A stretch of 11,324 nt of DNA from 66-474 sp035688305 (GCA_035688305.1 DASSNC010000091.1:1-11324), one strand, 5' to 3'. Counted from the first letter of the stretch, positions 1 through 6,601 are shown. Program-made: numbers and translations. Notes: generated from the sequence alone by a model not told the origin.

Positions 1-129
1 AGCGAAGCGAAGCTCCGCGCCGTTGGCGGTGCCGCAGCCGTGACGCCGAGCGCGCGAGCAAGGCGCGCATGTTCGAGGCCATGGATGGCCGAGTTCGCGC
101 CGGCGCGCGCTCGGCTAGCGGCAAGGGCA

Positions 130-156
130 GTCGAACGAACACGACGTTCGTTCGAC
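130..156. repeat. Perfect 11-bp inverted repeat
   Basis: GTCGAACGAAC (130-140) is followed by a 5-nt loop (ACGAC) and its exact complement GTTCGTTCGAC (146-156). No T-tract follows on either side, so it is not a classic terminator. An operator or a repeat-family hairpin are both possible. It is the first of three consecutive hairpins in this region. Confidence 0.6.
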
Positions 157-181
157 CGCCGCCACAGGCGCAATGGTCTTT

Positions 182-234
182 GGTTACTTTCTGCCAAAAC
201 AGAAAGTAACCCGCTCGCCGCCCAAGGCGAGCGG
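182..234. terminator. Two back-to-back perfect hairpins, possible bidirectional terminator or repeat module
   Basis: The first hairpin is GGTTACTTTCTG (182-193), loop CCAAAA, CAGAAAGTAACC (200-211), a 12-bp perfect stem. The second follows at once, sharing position 211: CCGCTCGCC (211-219), loop GCCCAA, GGCGAGCGG (226-234), a 9-bp perfect stem. Together they form a strong structure on either strand. There is no terminal T-run. From memory, a TTTGGTTACTTTCT...AGAAAGTAAC hairpin recurs between genes in Xanthomonadaceae, so this may be a dispersed module that stops or stabilises transcripts rather than a dedicated terminator. The terminator role is inference; the structure is directly visible. 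Confidence 0.45.
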
Positions 235-267
235 AACGGTGCACGAGCGTCCCGGCTTGGCGAGCGC

Positions 268-309
268 GTAGGTTGGGTTGACTCGGTGCTCTTCCCGGGG
301 AAGCCCAAC
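268..309 (+). repeat. GTAGGTTGGG-type palindrome, long-loop form
   Basis: The unit begins GTAGGTTGGGTTGA (268-281) and ends GAAGCCCAAC (300-309); GTTGGG and CCCAAC pair, and an inner CTTCCCGGGGAAG (291-303) is itself near-palindromic. It is the same class, in the opposite orientation, as the units at 7670-7710, 7786-7827 and 7950-7990, so the two repeat clusters of this window share a family. The inverted unit that starts at 326 follows 16 bp later. Confidence 0.7.
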
Positions 310-325
310 ACGTGCGAGCGATGAC

Positions 326-418
326 GTTGGGCTTCCCCCGGATCAAGTCCGGGGTCAACCCAACCTACGCAGCTGCGTCCGTTCGCCCCCGGAGGCGGGC
401 GGAAAGAGACAGGGATGT
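326..418. repeat. 93-bp direct repeat, copy 1
   Basis: Identical base for base to 440-532; the copies start 114 bp apart. The left part is an inverted GTAGGTTGGG-type palindrome (GTTGGGCTTC at 326-335 to CAACCCAACCTAC at 356-368) with an inner perfect 7-bp stem, CCCCGGA/TCCGGGG (336-342/348-354). The right part holds GCAGCTGC, the short hairpin CGCC-CCCGGA-GGCG, and ends in AGAGACAGGGATGT. Confidence 0.85.
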
Positions 419-439
419 TTGTCGACCGCGAGTGACGAT

Positions 440-532
440 GTTGGGCTTCCCCCGGATCAAGTCCGGGGTCAACCCAACCTACGCAGCTGCGTCCGTTCGC
501 CCCCGGAGGCGGGCGGAAAGAGACAGGGATGT
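440..532. repeat. 93-bp direct repeat, copy 2
   Basis: Exact duplicate of 326-418, separated from it by a 21-bp spacer (419-439) that begins TTGTCGACCGCG. The absence of any mismatch points to a recent duplication or gene conversion. The closing word GACAGGGATGT occurs a third time, without the rest of the unit, at 592-602. Confidence 0.85.
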
Positions 533-626
533 CCCCGCGCGCGCCTGCAGTGGCGAGCGGGACTGTCGTCGTGGGCGACGCGTGGAACCTGGACAGGGAT
601 GTCGGTGGTGACGTCAACACGAAAAC

Positions 627-2384
627 TCAGAACGGCCAGATCTTCGGAATGAGATACATCGACAGCGCGCAGAACAGCGCTATCAGCGGTACGCCGACCT
701 TGGCGAAATCGAGGAAGCGATAGCCGCCAGCGTAATACACCATCGTGTTGGTCGGATACCCGATCGGCGTCGCAAAGGACGTGGCCGCCGCAAACGCGAC
801 CGCGACCACGAACGGACGCGGGTCGGCGCCCACGGCGTGCGCGACCGTCACCGCGATGCCGACCATCAAGACCACCGATGGATTGTGGCCCATCAGTTCG
901 GTCAACAGGGCGGTCAACAGATACACCATCAGCAAAGCCGCGAGCGGGCCATGATTGCCGACGATGTCCATGGCGCCGTGGACCACCACGCCAGCGAGCC
1001 CGGTGGTTTCGATCGCGGTGCCGAGCGGGAGGATCGCGCCCAGCAGGATGATGATCTTCCAGTCCATCCCCTCGTACACGTCCTTGCGCCCGAAGCAGCG
1101 GGTCAGCGCCATCGCGACGACACCGCAGATCGCGGCGATCGGAATCGGCAGCCAGTGCAGCGCCGAGACCACGATGACGGCGACCATGATGGAAACGGCG
1201 ATGATCGCCTTGTGCGGAGGACGCCGCGCGCCTTCGCGTTCGTGCAGCACCACGAAGCGATCGTCGCGACGCAGGCGTTTAACCGCGTCGGCAGGCAACA
1301 GCATCATCATCACGTCACCGGTGCGGAAGGCGACGTCGCGGATCTGGTCCCGCAGCAGGTGTCCGCGGCGATGGATCCCGAGCACCGTGGCGTCGTAACT
1401 GGGCAGCAGGTCGAGGTCGCGCAGGGTGCGGTCTTCGGCCAGGCTGGCCGGCGCGATCATCACCTCGACCAGCACCTTGGCCTTGTCGCTGTCGTTGGCG
1501 TGCGTGAATTCGGGATTGAGTTCCAGCTCCTGCTTCTTGCGGAATTCTTCCAGCTTGTCCCATTCGCCGCGCACCAGCAGCACATCGCCGGCGCTGAGTT
1601 GCTGGGTGCGTGGCGACCACATGTGCTCGTCGCCGCGCAGCAGTTCCAGGGGATACACACCCTGGTCGCCGAGTTTCGCCTCGGCGATGGTCTGGCCGAT
1701 CAGCGGCGAGTCCGACATCACCTTCAATTCGGTGACGAACTTGCCGACCTGGGTGGGGCCGGAAATTTCGCTGTCGAGGTGCTTGGGCAGCAACCAGCGC
1801 CCGAGCACCATTATGTAGACGATGCCAGCGACCGCGAGCAGTGCGCCCAGCTTGGTGAACTCGAATACGCCGACCGGCGCCAGCCCCTGCCTTTGCGCCA
1901 GCGAATCGACCAGCAGGTTGGACGAGGTGCCGATCAGGGTGCATACGCCGCCCATCTGCGCGGCGAACGCCATCGGCATCAACACCCGCGCCGGCGAGGT
2001 GCCGGTGCGCTGGCACACGCGTAGCGTCAGCGGCAGGAAGGTCGCCACCAGCGCGACGTTCTTGATGAACGCGCCAAGCGGCGCGACCACCAGCATGATG
2101 CCCAGCGTCAGCAGCCACGGCCGCCGGATCCGCGTCAGCAGACCGATGATCGGGTCCAGTGCGCCCGAGCGTTCGATGCCCAGCGACAGTGCGAACATCG
2201 CCGCGACCGTCACCGTGGCCTCGTTGCTGAACCCGGACAGCGCCTGCTCGGGCGTGACGATGCCCAGCACGACCAGCAGTCCCAACGAGATCAGGGCGAC
2301 CACGTCCACGCGCACCTTCTCGCTGGCGAACAGCGCCATCGCGAACACGATGATCACGGCGGTGGCCCATGCCTCCCAGGTCAT
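627..2384 (-). CDS. SLC13/DASS-family permease with two TrkA-C (RCK_C) domains
   Basis: A 585-residue inner-membrane transporter of the SLC13 (divalent anion:Na+ symporter) superfamily. The N-terminal half has hydrophobic segments at about 7-20, 27-44, 56-72, 90-120 and 135-160, ending in IGTSSNLLVD (151-160), the first of the paired SNT-like substrate/Na+ motifs. A cytoplasmic insert follows with two RCK_C folds, about 215-285 and 303-385. The C-terminal half (about 392-585) carries the second motif, PIGYPTNTMVYYAGGYRF (540-557). This layout matches the bacterial 'SLC13 family permease' group related to algal SLT/SAC1-type sulfate carriers. The substrate cannot be read from sequence; sulfate, another divalent anion or a dicarboxylate are all possible. 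The ATG at 2384 gives a normal family N-terminus; no strong Shine-Dalgarno precedes it. The gene lies 172 bp downstream of the molybdoenzyme gene on the same strand, so co-transcription is possible. It appears intact. Confidence 0.93.
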   Translation of the reverse strand: MTWEAWATAVIIVFAMALFASEKVRVDVVALISLGLLVVLGIVTPEQALSGFSNEATVTVAAMFALSLGIERSGALDPIIGLLTRIRRPWLLTLGIMLVVAPLGAFIKNVALVATFLPLTLRVCQRTGTSPARVLMPMAFAAQMGGVCTLIGTSSNLLVDSLAQRQGLAPVGVFEFTKLGALLAVAGIVYIMVLGRWLLPKHLDSEISGPTQVGKFVTELKVMSDSPLIGQTIAEAKLGDQGVYPLELLRGDEHMWSPRTQQLSAGDVLLVRGEWDKLEEFRKKQELELNPEFTHANDSDKAKVLVEVMIAPASLAEDRTLRDLDLLPSYDATVLGIHRRGHLLRDQIRDVAFRTGDVMMMLLPADAVKRLRRDDRFVVLHEREGARRPPHKAIIAVSIMVAVIVVSALHWLPIPIAAICGVVAMALTRCFGRKDVYEGMDWKIIILLGAILPLGTAIETTGLAGVVVHGAMDIVGNHGPLAALLMVYLLTALLTELMGHNPSVVLMVGIAVTVAHAVGADPRPFVVAVAFAAATSFATPIGYPTNTMVYYAGGYRFLDFAKVGVPLIALFCALSMYLIPKIWPF

Positions 2385-2488
2385 GGGCGGGGTTCCGTCG
2401 CGGCGTTGGGCTGCGGCGCGTTCATGGCGTGCAACTTTCCCCTTGCTGCAAGTGTGTTGCCGTGACCGGCGTCAGTTGCACCCCGATT

Positions 2489-2508
2489 GTGCCGTGCTTG
2501 CACGGTGC
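2489..2508. other. Short hairpin in the gap between permease and oxidoreductase genes
   Basis: CCGTGC (2492-2497) and GCACGG (2500-2505) are exact complements, and the stem can extend outward to 2489/2508 through two G-U pairs and one G-C. It is in the 172-bp gap after the oxidoreductase stop codon. No T-run follows on either strand, so a terminator call is weak; it might slow read-through into the permease gene. I see no other feature in 2385-2556. Confidence 0.25.
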
Positions 2509-2556
2509 GCGGGTAAGCATGGCGTTATTTGCCCGTGGATGCGTGAGGCCTGCTTG

Positions 2557-5538
2557 TCATGCATCGACCAGCTGCACGCGGTGCCCCGGTACGCCGGGTT
2601 CCGGATCGGTCTCCAGCCGCACCTGCAAATCGAACCACGCCGCCTGGCCGGTCACCGGGTCGCCGTTGCTGTAGGCGCGATCGGCGGCACGTTCGCCGAT
2701 CAGGTGATTCAGGAGGAATCCGTCGACGAACTCCGGAGCGTCGCTGCCGAGCTTCCACGCGCCGCGCTTCTTGCCGATGGCATTCCAGGTCCAGACCGTC
2801 CCCGGGGCAGTGGCTGCATGCGCGCGCACCTGCACGCGGATGCGCCCGCGAGGGGAGGCGATCCACGCCCAGTCGCCGTCGTCGATCGCATGTGCGGCGA
2901 GCGTTTCCGGGTGCACGTACAGATAGTTGCGCGCCGCGATCTGGCGCAGCCAGCGATTCTGCGAACCCCAGGCGTGGTACATGAACATCGGGCGCTGGCT
3001 GATGGCGCAGAGCGGGAACGGTTCTTCCCTTCCCCCGTTCACGGGGGAAGGTGCCCGCAGGGCGGATGGGGGGAGACGCGTGCTGGCGCTGTCCCCGCCC
3101 CGGCTCTCCCCCGTAAACGAGGGAGTGGGATCAACATCGCCGTACCACAAGGGCACGGGATCGAAATAGCGCGCCACGCGCGCGCGCTCGCGTTCGGGCG
3201 GCTGCACGGCGCCGTGGCCCTGCGCGGCCAGGCGGAAATGTTGCAACACTTCGCAGTAAAGCTGCATGGTGATCGGCGCAGTCGAGCCCACGAAACCCAT
3301 CGACTGCGACCACGCCAGGTAATCGCGATTGGCGAAGCGGTAGTACGCGCCGGCTTCGGGGATCCGTGCTTCGAAAAAGCAGCCATGGTCGATGTAGCGC
3401 TGCAACTGGTCCGGATTCGACGCGCCCTTGCCCTGCGACAATCCGTCCGCGCCGCGCCAGCCCGCCAGCAGGCCCACGCCCGGCGCGCGTTCGTGGCGCA
3501 CGATGTAGTCGGCGTAGTCGGCGTATTTCGGTGCGCCGGATTCATCGACCATGTTGGGCAGCTTGAGGCGCGAGCCCAGGTCCAGCAGCACGTCCTGGAA
3601 TGGCCGCACGTCACGATCGGGCTGCACCACCGGCTGGCGGATCGCATCGGCCGCGAAGTCCGCATCGCTGATCGGACGATCCAGCAGGCTGACGCAATCC
3701 CAGCGTTCCAGATACGTGGTGTCCGGCAGCACCAGGTCGGCGAACGCCACCGTTTCGGAATCGTAGGCGTCGCTGTAAATGATGTGCGGGATCTTGTAGT
3801 CGCCGTTGTCATCGCGCGCGCACAACAGCTGCCGCGTGTCGGCGGTGTCCATGGCCGAGTTCCAGCCCATGTTGGCCATGAACATGAACAGCGTATCGAT
3901 CCTGGTCGGATTGGCGTCGACCGCGTTGCGGATCACCGACTGCAGCAGGCCGTGATTGGCCAGCGGGTATTCCCAGCTGAAGGCGTGGTCGATGCGGCGC
4001 GGATTGCCGCGTTCGTCCACCAGCAGGTCATCCGGCGATTGCGGATAGCCGAGTGGATTGCCGGTAAGCGTGCCGTCCGGTTTGCGCGCCTTGGCCGGTT
4101 TGTTGCCGGGTGGTGCGGGTTTCGGGTAGGGCGGCTGGTAACGAAAACCGCCGGGGGTGTCGATGGCGCCCAGCAACATCTGCAACAGGTGGATCGTGCG
4201 ACAGGTGTGGAAGCCGTTGGCGTGCGCGGCGATCCCGCGCATGGCGTGCATCGACACCGGGCGGCCGGGCATCGTGTCGTGCTTGCGGCCATGCGTGTCG
4301 GTCCAGGCGATCGGCAGTTCGATGGCTTCGTCGAAGGCGACGCGCGCAAGCTCGGTCGCGAGTCGCCGGATGGTCGCAGCGGGTACACCACAACGGTCGC
4401 TCACGTTTTCCGGTGCGTAGTCGTCCGACAGGAAACGCTCGGCGATCAGCTGGAACGCCGGTACCGCCTTGCGGCCGTCCGGCAGCGTGTATTCGCCGGC
4501 GATGGTGGGGGAGATGTCGATGGCGTCCGCGCGGGCAATGCCCCCACCCTGGCCCTCCCCCGTGAACGGGGGAGGGGAAGGGGCACCCGTGGTGGTTTGC
4601 GCGGGACCGGATTCGAAGCCTGAGGAAGCTCCTTCCCCCGCTTGCGGGGGAAGGTCGGGATGGGGGCCGGGCTGCGCCAAACGGTTCCAGCAAAGTGGAT
4701 GGTTTTCGGCGTCGCGCGCAATCAACCCATCATCCGCCGCACCCGGAGCGCGGATCACCAGGTGATGCGCGTTCGAGTAGCGCACCAGATAATCGAAATC
4801 GACGCGATCGGCGAGCAGCAGCTCGCGGATCAATGCGCCGGCCAGCAGTCCGTCGGTACCCGGATTGATGGGCACCCATTCGTCGGCGATCGACGCGTAG
4901 CCCGTGCGCACGGGATTGATCGCGACGATCTTGGCGCCGCGCGCCTTGAGCTTTCCCAGCCCGAGTTTGATCGGGTTGGAATCGTGGTCTTCGGCCACGC
5001 CCCACATCATCAAATACTTGGTGTGGTCCCAATCCGGCTCGCCGAACTCCCAGAACGAGCCGCCAAAGGTGTACATGCCCGCCGCGGCCATGTTGACCGA
5101 GCAGAAGCCGCCGTGCGCCGCGTAGTTGATGGTGCCGAACTGCTGCGCCCACCAGCCGGTCAACGCCTGCGACTGGTCGCGGCCGGTGAAGAATGCGAGC
5201 TCGTCCGGATTGCGCGCACGGATGTCGCCGAGCCATTTCGCGGCCAGCGCCAGGGCTTCGTCCCATTCAATCTCGCGGAATTCACGCTTGCCACGTTCGC
5301 CGACCCGCAACAGCGGCTTGCGCAGGCGCGCCGGCGAGTAGTGCTGCATCATCCCGGACGAACCCTTGGCGCAGATTACGCCACGATTGACCACATGCTG
5401 CGGGTTGCCGTCGATGTAGCGCACGCGGCCGTGCTTGAGGTGCACCCTGATTCCACAGCGGCACGCGCACATATAGCACGTGGTGGTCTTCACCTCGTCG
5501 CCGGTGGGTTTGTTGAGTTCGAGCTTCTGGTGGGGCAT
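2557..5538 (-). CDS. Molybdopterin oxidoreductase, SoeA/PsrA-like catalytic subunit
   Basis: A 993-residue bis-MGD molybdoenzyme of the DMSO-reductase family. Near the N-terminus is a [4Fe-4S] site, CYMCACRCG, with C21, C24, C28 and the fourth ligand C56 (GVICAKG). The segment HGGFCSVN places C147 where this family carries its Mo-ligating cysteine. There is no twin-arginine signal, so the enzyme should stay in the cytoplasm, as SoeA does. The N-terminal signature and HGGFCSVN most resemble SoeA-type sulfite dehydrogenases as I recall them; polysulfide/thiosulfate or tetrathionate reductase relatives are the alternatives. No Fe-S electron-transfer or NrfD-type membrane subunit gene is adjacent, so partners must lie elsewhere. 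I chose ATG 5538 because the conserved N-terminus follows within 20 residues; an upstream start at 5622 would add 28 non-conserved residues and overlap the divergent gene. Residues 290-333 and 804-839 are encoded by in-frame hairpin repeats; without them the protein would be about 913 residues. Confidence 0.9.
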   Translation of the reverse strand: MPHQKLELNKPTGDEVKTTTCYMCACRCGIRVHLKHGRVRYIDGNPQHVVNRGVICAKGSSGMMQHYSPARLRKPLLRVGERGKREFREIEWDEALALAAKWLGDIRARNPDELAFFTGRDQSQALTGWWAQQFGTINYAAHGGFCSVNMAAAGMYTFGGSFWEFGEPDWDHTKYLMMWGVAEDHDSNPIKLGLGKLKARGAKIVAINPVRTGYASIADEWVPINPGTDGLLAGALIRELLLADRVDFDYLVRYSNAHHLVIRAPGAADDGLIARDAENHPLCWNRLAQPGPHPDLPPQAGEGASSGFESGPAQTTTGAPSPPPFTGEGQGGGIARADAIDISPTIAGEYTLPDGRKAVPAFQLIAERFLSDDYAPENVSDRCGVPAATIRRLATELARVAFDEAIELPIAWTDTHGRKHDTMPGRPVSMHAMRGIAAHANGFHTCRTIHLLQMLLGAIDTPGGFRYQPPYPKPAPPGNKPAKARKPDGTLTGNPLGYPQSPDDLLVDERGNPRRIDHAFSWEYPLANHGLLQSVIRNAVDANPTRIDTLFMFMANMGWNSAMDTADTRQLLCARDDNGDYKIPHIIYSDAYDSETVAFADLVLPDTTYLERWDCVSLLDRPISDADFAADAIRQPVVQPDRDVRPFQDVLLDLGSRLKLPNMVDESGAPKYADYADYIVRHERAPGVGLLAGWRGADGLSQGKGASNPDQLQRYIDHGCFFEARIPEAGAYYRFANRDYLAWSQSMGFVGSTAPITMQLYCEVLQHFRLAAQGHGAVQPPERERARVARYFDPVPLWYGDVDPTPSFTGESRGGDSASTRLPPSALRAPSPVNGGREEPFPLCAISQRPMFMYHAWGSQNRWLRQIAARNYLYVHPETLAAHAIDDGDWAWIASPRGRIRVQVRAHAATAPGTVWTWNAIGKKRGAWKLGSDAPEFVDGFLLNHLIGERAADRAYSNGDPVTGQAAWFDLQVRLETDPEPGVPGHRVQLVDA
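3022..3129. repeat. In-frame hairpin pair inside the oxidoreductase gene (insert 2)
   Basis: About 108 bp, 36 codons (residues 804-839), Pro/Gly/Ser-rich and unlike the flanking enzyme sequence. The left hairpin is CCTTCCCCCG (3028-3037), loop TTCA, CGGGGGAAGG (3042-3051), followed by a tail TGCCCGCAGGGCGGATGGGG (3052-3071). The right hairpin is CTCCCCCG (3106-3113), loop TAAA, CGAGGGAG (3118-3125), with one mismatch, and its C/G-rich tail lies to its left. The two units therefore face each other as an inverted pair, like REP doublets. The boundaries are estimated from where enzyme-like residues resume (PFPLCAISQRP). Confidence 0.8.
4540..4671. repeat. In-frame hairpin pair inside the oxidoreductase gene (insert 1)
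   Basis: About 132 bp, 44 codons (residues 290-333), translating to a Pro/Gly-rich stretch that runs from PGPHPDLPPQAGEG to PPPFTGEGQGGG. Left hairpin: CCCTCCCCCG (4553-4562), loop TGAA, CGGGGGAGGG (4567-4576). Right hairpin: CCTTCCCCCG (4631-4640), loop CTTG, CGGGGGAAGG (4645-4654), with tail TCGGGATGGGGGCCGGG (4655-4671). Both stems are perfect 10-bp. Their tails point outward, the reverse arrangement to insert 2. Such units are usually found between genes in GC-rich proteobacteria. The boundaries are estimated from the flanking protein sequence. Confidence 0.85.
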
Positions 5539-5564
5539 GGGGTCGGCTGCAATCGCGTTTCCGC

Positions 5565-5594
5565 ATGGTAGCCATGTGCCGCGCTTGCCGCCAA
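5565..5594 (-). promoter_or_regulatory. Candidate sigma-70 promoter for the oxidoreductase gene
   Basis: Read on the minus strand, TTGGCG (5589-5594) and TACCAT (5565-5570) are separated by 18 bp, and each matches the consensus at four of six positions. Transcription would begin near 5557, about 19 nt before the ATG at 5538. The site lies in the 82-bp gap shared with the divergent WYL regulator gene, so regulation of both genes from this gap would be natural. This is a weak pattern match in GC-rich DNA. Confidence 0.25.
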
Positions 5595-5620
5595 TCGTGC
5601 GCGGCGTCATGCTTTGTCGC

Positions 5621-6601
5621 ATGCATCAGTATGAACGCGTCCTCAAACTGCATGGCATCTTCAAGTCGCACCGGCGGCCGGTCGACGTGCAACGCCTGCG
5701 CGAGGATCTCGGATGTTCGCGCGCCACGCTGTATCGCGACATCGCCTTCCTGCGCGACGCGCTGGGCGCGCCACTGGACAGCGATCCGGAAGGCCACGGC
5801 TTCCGCTACGCCGACGACGAGGGCGAACGCTTCGAGTTGCCCGGCCTGTGGCTGACCAGCGAAGAACTCTCGGCGTTGATGGCGCTGGAATCGCTGGTCA
5901 CGCGTTCCGATCCCGGTGTGCTGGCCGATGCGCTGGCGCCATTTCGCACGCGCGTCGAAAAGATCCTCAATGAGCAAGCTGGCACCCGCCAGCAACCACT
6001 GGATCGCATCCGGGTGATTCCGTGGGGTTCGCGCAAACTCAACCAGCAGGTGTTCCGCACGGTGGCCGGTGCGGTGCTGGCGCGCCAGCAACTGAAATTC
6101 CGCTACCGCGCACGCACCACCGGCGCGGACAGCGTGCGCCACGTGTCACCGCAACGGCTGACGCACTACCGCGACAATTGGTATCTCGACGGCTGGGATC
6201 ACGATCGCGAGGCGCTGCGCAGCTTTGCGGTGGACCGCATCGGTGAGCCCGTGGCGTTGGACAAGCCCGCTATCGATCGCGACGAAAAGGAATTGAACGA
6301 CACCTTGGCGTCGAGCTACGGCATCTTCGCCGGTGCGCCCAAGGCCTGGGCCACGATCCGTTTCTCGGCGCGCGCCGCGCGCTGGGTCGCCGACGAGCAC
6401 TGGCACTCGCTGCAGGAAGGCCGCTGGCTGGAAGATGGCCGCTACGAGTTGAAGGTGCCGTATTCGCAGTCGCGCGAACTGGTGATGGATATCCTTCGCT
6501 ATGGCCCCGATGCGCAAGTCGTCTCGCCGCAATCGCTGCGCGAGGAAATCCGGATCATGCACAAGCTCGCGCTCGACGAATACGACCACGCCAAGCCGTG
6601 A
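5621..6601 (+). CDS. HTH/WYL-domain transcriptional regulator
   Basis: A 326-residue cytoplasmic DNA-binding regulator of the YafY/DeoR-like WYL family. Residues 1-60 form a winged helix-turn-helix (recognition helix around CSRATLYRDIAFLRDAL, 32-48). The WYL domain spans about 140-215 with the namesake motif W187-Y188-L189 in NWYLDGWDHDREALRSF. The C-terminal WCX extension runs from about 242 to 311. WYL domains sense nucleic acids or nucleotides in the proteins studied; the ligand here is unknown. I chose ATG 5621 because MHQYERVLKLHGIF is the typical family start; the frame stays open upstream to 5480, but that part would antisense the oxidoreductase N-terminus. No clear Shine-Dalgarno is visible. 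The gene diverges from the oxidoreductase gene across 82 bp and overlaps the patatin gene by 4 bp, so it is a candidate regulator of either. Confidence 0.93.
   Translation: MHQYERVLKLHGIFKSHRRPVDVQRLREDLGCSRATLYRDIAFLRDALGAPLDSDPEGHGFRYADDEGERFELPGLWLTSEELSALMALESLVTRSDPGVLADALAPFRTRVEKILNEQAGTRQQPLDRIRVIPWGSRKLNQQVFRTVAGAVLARQQLKFRYRARTTGADSVRHVSPQRLTHYRDNWYLDGWDHDREALRSFAVDRIGEPVALDKPAIDRDEKELNDTLASSYGIFAGAPKAWATIRFSARAARWVADEHWHSLQEGRWLEDGRYELKVPYSQSRELVMDILRYGPDAQVVSPQSLREEIRIMHKLALDEYDHAKP

Larger units (their letters stand above)
1..626. other. Gene-free, repeat-rich region downstream of the permease gene
   Basis: I see no convincing gene here. The open frames of 64-124 codons are translations of the repeats: one contains the same peptide block twice because the DNA beneath it is duplicated, and none has a recognisable domain. 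The content is a set of inverted repeats (130-156, 182-234), one GTAGGTTGGG-type palindrome (268-309), two copies of a 93-bp unit (326-418, 440-532), and a short word GACAGGGATGT at 408-418, 522-532 and 592-602. Positions 1-13 (AGCGAAGCGAAGC) match the core of the array units near 7590 and may be the end of another repeat that starts left of the window. The region lies at the 3' end of the minus-strand permease gene. Confidence 0.75.

Noticed and set aside
278..652. A 124-codon plus-strand frame containing an internal repeated peptide
   Set aside because: The peptide repeat is only the translation of the 93-bp DNA duplication; no ribosome site or domain supports a gene.
837..2024. A 395-codon open frame on the plus strand
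   Set aside because: His/Gln/Asp/Arg-rich antisense translation of the permease gene, with no recognisable domain.
1822..4623. A 933-codon open frame on the plus strand
   Set aside because: It is antisense to the permease and oxidoreductase genes, shows no domain, and has the Arg/His/Gln/Val-rich composition of the reverse frame of GC-rich genes.
4540..4671. Interpretation of the insert as an intron, intein or frameshift
   Set aside because: It is far too short for an intein, has no group I/II features I can see, and the reading frame is continuous on both sides.
5480..5620. Upstream start for the WYL regulator at 5480
   Set aside because: The extra 47 residues are antisense to the oxidoreductase N-terminus and precede a typical family start at MHQYERVL.
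5539..5622. Upstream start for the oxidoreductase at 5622
   Set aside because: It adds 28 residues without a signal peptide or conserved motif and would overlap the WYL start codon; ATG 5538 fits the family N-terminus and leaves room for a promoter.
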